Assembly (NCBI GenBank): GCA_044227505.1
Contig: JBGAWP010000099.1
Coordinates: 1 to 12,198, forward strand
From: UBA7236 sp044227505
GTDB lineage: Bacteria; Bacteroidota; Bacteroidia; Chitinophagales; BACL12
Direction of reading: 5' to 3'
DNA: 12,198 bases
Made by a program: the position numbers and the translations under genes. Each line of letters begins with the position of its first letter. Within the stretch, counting starts at the first letter, position 1. The notes beneath the pieces were generated by a model, which was given only the letters and a program-made list of their open reading frames with translations, did no database searches and was not told the DNA's origin. Positions 6,824-12,198 of this stretch are shown here, piece after piece.

Positions 6824-7480
6824 TTGTTAGATAAAAATCAAATTGCCAAACGCATCGCCAAAGAATTAAAAGATGGATATTACGTAAATCTCGGAATTGG
6901 GATTCCTACTTTGGTTGCGAATTATATTCCGGAGGGAATTTCTGTTACGCTGCAGAGTGAAAATGGATTATTGGGGATGGGACCATTTCCTACGGAGGAA
7001 AATGTGGATCCTGATCTGATAAATGCAGGTAAACAAACTATTACTACACTGCCCGGTTCGGCGTTTTTTGATTCTGCTCTGAGTTTCGGAATGATACGCG
7101 CAGGAAAAGTGGATCTCACTGTTTTAGGAGCCATGGAAGTTGCCGATAATGGTGATATAGCCAATTGGAAAATTCCGGGTAAAATGGTAAAAGGAATGGG
7201 AGGAGCTATGGACCTTGTTGCGAGCGCGAAAAATATTATTGTCGCCATGCAGCATGTAAATAAAGCAGGGGAAAGTAAACTATTAAAAAAATGTTCACTG
7301 CCCATTACTGGCTTGGGAGTGGTGAAAAAAATAGTGACGGAACTTGGTGTTTTTGATGTGACACCTGAAGGATTTAAATTATTGGAACGCGCTCCCGGAG
7401 TTACTGTGGAAGATATTATTAATAAAACAGAAGGAAGACTGATAGTGGAAGGTGAAATTCCCGAAATGATAATCGATTAA
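6824..7480 (+). CDS. scoB: 3-oxoacid CoA-transferase subunit B
   Basis: This 218-residue beta subunit pairs with subunit A. It shows VNLGIGIPTLVANYIPEG at 21-38, the active-site motif SENGLLGMGP with catalytic glutamate E46, and the block GDIANWKIPGKMVKGMGGAMDL, all highly conserved in succinyl-CoA:acetoacetate CoA-transferases. The start must be the TTG at 6824. The frame is closed by TAA at 6803-6805, no ATG or GTG lies between, and the first internal Met is at residue 52, beyond the active site. The resulting N-terminus (M)LDKNQIAKRIAKEL matches the family start. No Shine-Dalgarno sequence is visible upstream. The 197-bp separation from subunit A is unusual, because these genes are normally adjacent or overlapping; the heptanucleotide array fills most of it. 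The stop at 7478-7480 abuts the ATG of the aminotransferase directly. Confidence 0.94.
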   Translation: MLDKNQIAKRIAKELKDGYYVNLGIGIPTLVANYIPEGISVTLQSENGLLGMGPFPTEENVDPDLINAGKQTITTLPGSAFFDSALSFGMIRAGKVDLTVLGAMEVADNGDIANWKIPGKMVKGMGGAMDLVASAKNIIVAMQHVNKAGESKLLKKCSLPITGLGVVKKIVTELGVFDVTPEGFKLLERAPGVTVEDIINKTEGRLIVEGEIPEMIID

Positions 7481-8338
7481 ATGAATGCAGTATATTTTAA
7501 TGGAAAAATTATTCCTCCCGATGAAGTGATTATTTCATCCTCCAACCGCTCTTTTAAATATGGGGATGGATTATTTGAGACCATCAATGTTATAAATCAG
7601 GTTCCGCTTTATATAGATCTTCATATTAACAGATTATTAGGGGCTTTACTCGCATTGGAAATAAATATTCCGGAAAATTGGACCGCACTTTTTTTTAAGG
7701 AAACTATCACAGGTCTTTGTAAGATAAATAAACTCCAAAACGCCCGCTGCAGAATTACTATTTGGAGGGATGGTGAAGGATTTTATCAACCGCAGATAAA
7801 CGATGCAGCAATTTTAATTGAGGTAAGCGCGCTGGAATCGGGGGAATATATTTTAAATGAAAAAGGAGTAAGGTTAGGTGTTTTTACAAATCTGACTAAA
7901 ACTGCAAATATTCTTTCTCCTTATAAAACTGCAAACAGTCTGGTGTATGTTCTCGCGGCCAAATATGCTGTTGAACAAAATTTCGATGATGTTGTTGTGT
8001 TGAATGATGCCGGTAGAGTAGCGGATAGTATCAATTCCAGTGTGTTTGTCTGGAGGCAAAGTGTATTGTTTACACCAAGCATCAAAGAAGGTGGGGTAGA
8101 AGGAGTGATGAAACAAGTGATAATTGATCTTTGCAGAAAGGAAGGAATAACAGTAAATGAAACAGAATTACCCTTGGAAATGTTATTGCAGGCTGATGAA
8201 ATATTTTTATCGAATGTGATACATGGAATTAAATGGGTAGGATCATATCAACAAAAAAATTATGGTAATACATTTTCAAAAGATCTTCTGTATATTATAA
8301 ATGAAGCCAACACTAACAATTCATTGGTTTCGCCGTGA
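7481..8338 (+). CDS. Class IV (fold type IV) PLP-dependent aminotransferase or lyase
   Basis: The 285-residue product belongs to the family of branched-chain and D-amino-acid aminotransferases and 4-amino-4-deoxychorismate lyase. Visible landmarks are NRSFKYGDGLFET at 22-34, the probable PLP lysine K149 in SPYKTANSLVYVLAAKYA, LNDAGRVAD (174-182), and TPSIKEGGVEGVMK at 198-211. The normally conserved PLP-pyridine-contacting glutamate is replaced by aspartate (D182), and the signature asparagine five residues later is serine (S187). The rest of the class IV signature, including L196-x-T198 and V206-E-G-V-M-K211, is intact. These changes leave the exact reaction open: it could be an amino acid aminotransferase, an aminodeoxychorismate lyase or a divergent paralogue. 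It is fused tightly into the operon, with 0 bp from subunit B and a 38-bp overlap with the photolyase. Confidence 0.87.
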   Translation: MNAVYFNGKIIPPDEVIISSSNRSFKYGDGLFETINVINQVPLYIDLHINRLLGALLALEINIPENWTALFFKETITGLCKINKLQNARCRITIWRDGEGFYQPQINDAAILIEVSALESGEYILNEKGVRLGVFTNLTKTANILSPYKTANSLVYVLAAKYAVEQNFDDVVVLNDAGRVADSINSSVFVWRQSVLFTPSIKEGGVEGVMKQVIIDLCRKEGITVNETELPLEMLLQADEIFLSNVIHGIKWVGSYQQKNYGNTFSKDLLYIINEANTNNSLVSP

Positions 8339-9608
8339 TCTTCGTTTGGAGGATAATGCTGCATTATATCATGCACTGAGTAATCACAACAATGTACTTC
8401 CGCTTTTTATTTTTGATACCAATATTCTCGACGATCTAAAAGATCGTTCGGATGCAAGGGTTAACTTTATTTATGATGTAATTCAGGAGTTGCAAAATAA
8501 GCTGATTAAACTTGGCTCCACAATTTTAGTGGAATATGGAGAGCCGTTGGAAGTTTGGAAAAGATTAATCGAAAAATATTCCATCGAAGCAGTTGTAACA
8601 AATCACGATTACGAACCTTACGCAATAAAAAGAGATGCCGAAATTAAACAACTACTTTCATCACACAATATTCCATTTAATACATTTAAAGATCAGGTAA
8701 TATTTGAGAAAAACGAAATTGTTAAAGAGGACGGAACACCTTATGTAGTTTTCACCCCGTTCAGCAGAAAATATAAGGAGAAATTAAATGCCTTTTATCT
8801 TAAACCATATCCTACCGAAAAATATTTTGCTCATTTTTATAAGAGTGAACCATTTGCCATTCCAAAACTTTCCGAATTAGGATTTACCAGATCATTAATT
8901 AAAATTCCATCTTCTTTAATTAACGAAGATATTATTAAACATTATCATGAAACACGTGATATCCCTTCATTACCCGGCACATCACGACTAAGTGTACATC
9001 TGCGTTTCGGCACAATCTCCGTTCGAAAACTCGGAAAAATTGCAAAGGACCTTAACGAAAAATATTTTAATGAATTAATTTGGCGCGAATTTTATCAGAT
9101 GATATTGTGGTTTTTTCCACATGTGATATCACAATCCTTTAAACCGCAATACGACAATATTCCCTGGCGAAATAATGAAAAAGAATTTGAATTGTGGTGC
9201 ACCGGTAAAACCGGATATCCAATTGTAGACGCCGGTTTGCGCGAATTAAACGCAACGGGATTTATGCACAATCGCGTGCGTATGATAGTTGCAAGTTTTC
9301 TCACCAAACATTTATTGATCGACTGGAGAAAAGGAGAAGCCTATTTCGCAGAAAAATTATTGGATTACGATCTCGCAAGTAATAATGGTGGATGGCAATG
9401 GGCTGCGGGAAGTGGTGTAGATGCAGCACCTTATTTCCGCATATTCAATCCTTATGAACAAACAAAAAAATTTGATCCGGAGTTGAAATATATTAGAAAA
9501 TGGGTGGAGGAATTTGATTCATTAGAATATCCGCTGCCGATTGTTGATCATGGGGTTGCGAGGGGGAGGTGTTTGGAAGTTTATAAAAGGGGTTTACTGA
9601 AAGACTAG
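8301..9608 (+). CDS. phrB: Deoxyribodipyrimidine photolyase (class I CPD photolyase/cryptochrome family)
   Basis: The 435-residue protein has the two-domain layout of class I photolyases. An N-terminal antenna-chromophore domain begins with IHWFRRDLRLEDNAAL and contains NHDYEPYA near 101-108. The C-terminal FAD domain has GTSRLSVHLRFGTIS at 226-240, WREFYQM at 261-267, GKTGYPIVDAGLRELNATG from 302, and NNGGWQW at 361-367. Three tryptophans at 289, 342 and 365 have the same spacing (53 and 23) as the E. coli electron-transfer triad W306-W359-W382, supporting a light-activated repair enzyme that splits cyclobutane pyrimidine dimers. A cryptochrome photoreceptor role cannot be excluded. The ATG at 8301 lies within the aminotransferase gene; it is supported because the family motif WFRRDLR begins at residue 9. 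No hairpin terminator was seen directly downstream. Confidence 0.94.
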   Translation: MKPTLTIHWFRRDLRLEDNAALYHALSNHNNVLPLFIFDTNILDDLKDRSDARVNFIYDVIQELQNKLIKLGSTILVEYGEPLEVWKRLIEKYSIEAVVTNHDYEPYAIKRDAEIKQLLSSHNIPFNTFKDQVIFEKNEIVKEDGTPYVVFTPFSRKYKEKLNAFYLKPYPTEKYFAHFYKSEPFAIPKLSELGFTRSLIKIPSSLINEDIIKHYHETRDIPSLPGTSRLSVHLRFGTISVRKLGKIAKDLNEKYFNELIWREFYQMILWFFPHVISQSFKPQYDNIPWRNNEKEFELWCTGKTGYPIVDAGLRELNATGFMHNRVRMIVASFLTKHLLIDWRKGEAYFAEKLLDYDLASNNGGWQWAAGSGVDAAPYFRIFNPYEQTKKFDPELKYIRKWVEEFDSLEYPLPIVDHGVARGRCLEVYKRGLLKD

Positions 9609-9709
9609 GGAATAAATAGGATGTAATTTGCAGATTCTTTACTCACTTGGCTGTTTCTCTATTGCAACGCTAATATTATATTCTGATTTTAAGTGCCAAA
9701 TTTAATTTA

Positions 9710-9717
9710 TAACTTTG
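9710..9717 (+). promoter_or_regulatory. Candidate Bacteroidota -7 promoter element (TAACTTTG)
   Basis: TAACTTTG matches TAnnTTTG exactly and lies 70 bp before the start of the small membrane protein gene. The predicted transcript would begin near 9724, just before a perfect 10-bp palindrome CTAAATTTAG (9728-9737) that could be an operator. A good -33 TTG is missing. The same octamer recurs at 12106-12113. The rest of the 9609-9787 spacer holds nothing else I can support. Confidence 0.4.
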
Positions 9718-9787
9718 ACAGGCCTAGCTAAATTTAGTTGGTACAAATGCATATGTTTTTTAAATTTCGTAATTTAAACTAGATTAA

Positions 9788-10033
9788 ATGGGTAGTGCCA
9801 GTGAATTACTAGTTCTTATTGGGGATGGAGTAATAAGATTATTTAATTTTATTACTAATACCAAATCAAAAAAGAGGAATATTCATGGCGCCTTCCAGGA
9901 GCCATTTGACGATTGGTATAAATATAGGATTAAATGTTCAATAGTTGGAATAATTACTTTACTTACTTTCTCTATTATATTAGGTTTCCTTGTTATTTAT
10001 ATAAATAAAATTATTCAAAATTTAGACCAATAA
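9788..10033 (+). CDS. Small single-span membrane protein, function unknown
   Basis: I do not recognise this 81-residue protein. The N-terminal 24 residues are moderately hydrophobic and include a possible amphipathic helix (LLVLIGDGVIRLFNFI). A basic stretch follows (KSKKR, 26-30), then an acidic-aromatic segment (EPFDDWYKYR, 38-47). A strong membrane helix spans about 50-71 (IVGIITLLTFSIILGFLVIY), and the tail is short and polar. The positive-inside rule would put the N-terminal part in the cytoplasm. The ATG at 9788 is the only plausible start: the preceding bases are AT-rich without a longer frame. A perfect TAnnTTTG element lies 70 bp upstream and a hairpin begins 12 bp after the stop, so it looks like an independent single-gene unit. 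It could be a lineage-specific protein or a chance open frame, but the clear membrane helix and flanking signals favour a real gene. Confidence 0.6.
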   Translation: MGSASELLVLIGDGVIRLFNFITNTKSKKRNIHGAFQEPFDDWYKYRIKCSIVGIITLLTFSIILGFLVIYINKIIQNLDQ

Positions 10034-10045
10034 ATAAACAAAAAG

Positions 10046-10072
10046 GGTGCGATTTTTTGCTTAAAAATCACC
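10046..10072. terminator. Possible terminator hairpin after the small membrane protein gene
   Basis: A perfect 7-bp stem (GATTTTT at 10051-10057, AAAAATC at 10063-10069) closes a 5-base loop. It is extended by GGT/ACC across a two-base bulge. The stem is AT-rich and no long T-run follows, so it would be a weak terminator. The remaining spacer to 10313 shows no gene; it holds a second hairpin near 10254. Confidence 0.35.
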
Positions 10073-10253
10073 ATTAAATGAATTTCTAAATCGACACTGT
10101 TTTATACTATTGTAAGGGGGTTAAAGTATTTCAGTCGTCTTTATTTGAAGACCTCGAATCGGTAATCAAGAATTGTAGTATCAACATTTTTTACTAAATA
10201 CTTTCACCTTGTTGGGAAACTAATGATTGTATTTTATAATATAGAACTAAACC

Positions 10254-10278
10254 AGGAATTCCTATTTATGGAATTTCT
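10254..10278. promoter_or_regulatory. Inverted repeat in the leader of the DUF4139 gene
   Basis: AGGAATTCC (10254-10262) and GGAATTTCT (10270-10278) can pair over 9 bp with one G-T wobble around a 7-base loop. The left arm contains the palindrome AGGAATTCCT. It lies 35 bp before the ATG at 10314, just downstream of an AT-rich TATAAT-like stretch (10235-10240). It could be an mRNA leader hairpin or an operator; neither is proven. Confidence 0.35.
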
Positions 10279-10313
10279 ACATCTTCTTCATCCTACCTCC
10301 AAAACAAACAAAA

Positions 10314-11984
10314 ATGAAAAATATACTATCCATCCTTCTTACCCTACTTACACTTTCCGTTTATGCCGGAGACCCTATTACAATTAACGCACAAGCGGAG
10401 CGGGCGACGGTTTTTTTAAACGGGGCGCAATTGTTTCACACAAAAACAGTAAACCTTCCTGCAGGAAATACTGATATTGTTATTGAAGGTATTTCACAAT
10501 CTCTCGACCAAAACAGCATACAGGCAGGAGGTAAGGGAGAGTTTACGATATTGGATGTGCAATATCGTTTATTTTATCCTGAGCCTGTGCAACAAACAAC
10601 CTTGCCGAATGATATTCAGAAAAAAATAAAATATCTGGAGGATTCTATTCTTGATATTGATTTTATTTTAAAAGATATTCGTCAGAAACGGGATGTACTA
10701 AATGTGCAGAATCAAATGTTGTTAAGCAATAAAATATTACTCACAAATGGGGGAACGGATTCGCTACAATTATTACAACAAACAATTGAGTATTACGATC
10801 TAAAATTAAATGCCATTTATTCCGATCTTTTAAAATTGGAAAGAAAAGAATTAAATGCGAATAAAGACAAAACAAAAATGCAGCAGCGCATGTATGACCT
10901 GCAGAATTATTGGGCGCAGCAGAATGCACAGATATCTGCATTGGCTCCTGTTCCACAGATAGTTGTTTCTGTTGCAACAGAGGCCGCTACAAGCGCAAAA
11001 ATTGAAGTGAATTATCTTACTTATAATGCCGGTTGGTATGCAACATACGATATCAGAGCATCGGACATAGGTCAACCCGTTCAATTAAACTATAAAGCGA
11101 ACATCTGGCAAAATTCCGGCATCGAATGGAAAAATGTTAAACTTACCTGTTCCACCGGAAATCCTATGCTCGGAAATACACTTCCGCAATTAACAACCTG
11201 GTATGTAGGTTATTATCAATATTATTACAATCGCGATTATGATGATGCAAAATCAGAATCGGCACCTGCAGCAACAGATGAGGTTGTATTAGGAGAAATT
11301 AATTCTCTTGCAAAATCAAAAGCAGAAGTAAAAGATGCTACCTATGCACATAATATCACCACACAAACTCAGACAATTGCAAATGTGGAATTTGAAATAA
11401 ACCAGACCTATAATATTCCCGCAGATGGAAAAGGACATCTTGTTTCCCTGCAATCGAAAACATTGCCTTCAGATTATAATTATCTGATCGTTCCCAAAAT
11501 TGAACAAAGTGCTTTTCTTATTGCACGAATTACGGAATGGGAAGGCGTTAATCTGTTGCCGGGCAATGCGAATATCTATTTCAACAATACATATGTTGCA
11601 AAAACATATTTAGATCCATTAAGTCTAAGCGATACTTTATCTGTTTCTCTCGGAAGAGATAAATCGATAGATGTTAAACGGACCATGGTTGCCGATAAGT
11701 CGACCGACAGAATAATCGGAGCAAACAATACAAAATCCATGGCATTTGAAATTTCCGTGAGAAACAGCAAACCGATCAATCTGGAAATTATCGTAATGGA
11801 TCAGATCCCGATCTCTCAGGATGATGATATTAAGGTGGAACTTACCGAATTGGGCAAAGGTCTCCTCGACGAACTCACGGGTTTTGTAACCTGGAGGGAA
11901 AAACTGAAACCTAAGGAAGTGGCCAAATTTGAATTAGAATTTGACATTACTTATCCTAAAAATCAAACCCTCAGTATTAATTAA
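10314..11984 (+). CDS. Secreted DUF4140/DUF4139 domain protein (mucoidy inhibitor A-like family)
   Basis: The 556-residue product has a signal peptide (1-18, cleavage after SVYA) and no lipobox. The N-terminal region, from about residue 22, matches DUF4140, with ERATVFLNGAQLFHTKTVNLPAG as its hallmark and a following segment on ISQSLDQNSIQ. A helical, probably coiled-coil stretch occupies about 98-210, rich in Gln, Leu, Lys and Asp. The C-terminal DUF4139 domain includes YLTYNAGWYATYDIRA, STGNPMLGN, and a beta-rich end with LPSDYNYLIVPK, GNANIYFNNTYVAKTYL and VTWREKLKPKEVAKFELEF. The protein should be periplasmic or outer-membrane associated; the biochemical role of the family is unknown despite the mucoidy-related name. 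Length is typical. The gene stands alone, with an upstream hairpin and a strong terminator 17 bp after its stop. Confidence 0.9.
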   Translation: MKNILSILLTLLTLSVYAGDPITINAQAERATVFLNGAQLFHTKTVNLPAGNTDIVIEGISQSLDQNSIQAGGKGEFTILDVQYRLFYPEPVQQTTLPNDIQKKIKYLEDSILDIDFILKDIRQKRDVLNVQNQMLLSNKILLTNGGTDSLQLLQQTIEYYDLKLNAIYSDLLKLERKELNANKDKTKMQQRMYDLQNYWAQQNAQISALAPVPQIVVSVATEAATSAKIEVNYLTYNAGWYATYDIRASDIGQPVQLNYKANIWQNSGIEWKNVKLTCSTGNPMLGNTLPQLTTWYVGYYQYYYNRDYDDAKSESAPAATDEVVLGEINSLAKSKAEVKDATYAHNITTQTQTIANVEFEINQTYNIPADGKGHLVSLQSKTLPSDYNYLIVPKIEQSAFLIARITEWEGVNLLPGNANIYFNNTYVAKTYLDPLSLSDTLSVSLGRDKSIDVKRTMVADKSTDRIIGANNTKSMAFEISVRNSKPINLEIIVMDQIPISQDDDIKVELTELGKGLLDELTGFVTWREKLKPKEVAKFELEFDITYPKNQTLSIN

Positions 11985-12001
11985 TTGTAAAAGGTGGATC
12001 A

Positions 12002-12039
12002 ACAGATAGCCCGTCAGCTGACGGGTTGTCTGTATTTTA
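12002..12039 (+). terminator. Strong intrinsic terminator of the DUF4139 gene
   Basis: A 14-bp stem (12002-12015 with 12020-12033, two G-U pairs) closes the four-base loop AGCT. Its core CCCGTCAGCTGACGGG is a perfect 16-bp palindrome. A short T-rich tail (ATTTTA) follows. The GC-rich palindrome stands out sharply in this AT-rich DNA, 17 bp past the stop codon. Confidence 0.85.
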
Positions 12040-12105
12040 AGCCTTTCATGACTTTTCAGAATAAAGGTGTGGATAATAATGTAGAATTGTTCTACACTTT
12101 GTATC

Positions 12106-12113
12106 TAACTTTG
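12106..12113 (+). promoter_or_regulatory. Candidate promoter for a gene beyond the right edge
   Basis: TAACTTTG matches the -7 consensus TAnnTTTG exactly, and a TTG at 12087-12089 sits 16 bp upstream, slightly short of the usual spacing to the -33 element. Transcription would begin near 12120 and run rightward out of the window. Nothing else is seen between the terminator and the edge: an open frame at 11994-12194 crosses the terminator and is not a credible gene. Confidence 0.45.
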
Positions 12114-12198
12114 AGGTATAATTACCGCGAATCCTTTAATAATTTGTTAATTGTTACAAACTTTTTCAGGTTTTACGGCGTTGTCAGGATATAGCATT

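Noticed and set aside
1406..8338. A PLP-centred gene cluster (decarboxylase, YggS, class IV aminotransferase)
   Set aside because: The three genes are in separate transcription units on different strands with unrelated genes between them; proximity is probably coincidental.
10100..10195. Possible degraded coding remnant in the spacer before the DUF4139 gene
   Set aside because: Only short peptides are open in each frame, without start codons or any recognisable motif.
11994..12194. 66-residue open frame after the DUF4139 gene
   Set aside because: It runs straight through the strong terminator hairpin, has no family-like or hydrophobic character, and lies upstream of a candidate promoter for another gene.

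Overview
The window looks like chromosomal DNA from a member of the Bacteroidota. The base composition is AT-rich. The gene set includes families largely confined to that phylum (DUF4296 lipoprotein, DUF4139/DUF4140 protein, Bacteroidota-type DoxX protein). Candidate promoters fit the phylum's TAnnTTTG -7 element rather than a classical -10 box, and Shine-Dalgarno sequences are mostly absent. I see no phage, transposon, CRISPR array, toxin-antitoxin or defence locus, and no rRNA or tRNA gene.

Left part (1-2827), minus strand, read right to left: a group II PLP-dependent amino acid decarboxylase, then an unnamed exported protein with a poly-asparagine linker and C-terminal membrane anchor, then a DoxX-like membrane protein that runs off the left edge. 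Divergent from the decarboxylase, with only 5 bp between start codons, is a diacylglycerol-kinase-family lipid kinase (2833-3753). It converges on a minus-strand pair: a YggS/PLPBP-type PLP-homeostasis protein (first) and a DUF3089 alpha/beta-hydrolase lipoprotein (second).

Centre (5542-9608), plus strand, tightly packed likely operon: DUF4296 lipoprotein, CoA-transferase subunit A, CoA-transferase subunit B, class IV aminotransferase and class I photolyase. Junctions are a 4-bp ATGA overlap, a 197-bp gap, 0 bp and a 38-bp overlap. The two CoA-transferase subunits probably activate acetoacetate with succinyl-CoA. The gap between them is the most unusual stretch here: it holds a heptanucleotide tandem-repeat array whose first unit contains the stop codon of subunit A, and it ends at a subunit B gene that must start at TTG.

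Right part (9609-12198): a small single-span membrane protein with its own candidate promoter and a possible terminator, then a 280-bp spacer with a hairpin close to the start of a secreted DUF4140/DUF4139 protein. That gene ends at a strong palindromic terminator. Beyond it, a TAnnTTTG candidate promoter points to a gene outside the window.

Most genes are ordinary housekeeping or conserved genes. The points worth a second look are the heptad array inside the CoA-transferase operon, the altered PLP-site signature of the class IV aminotransferase, the 5-bp divergent gene pair, the unnamed exported poly-Asn protein and the orphan small membrane protein.
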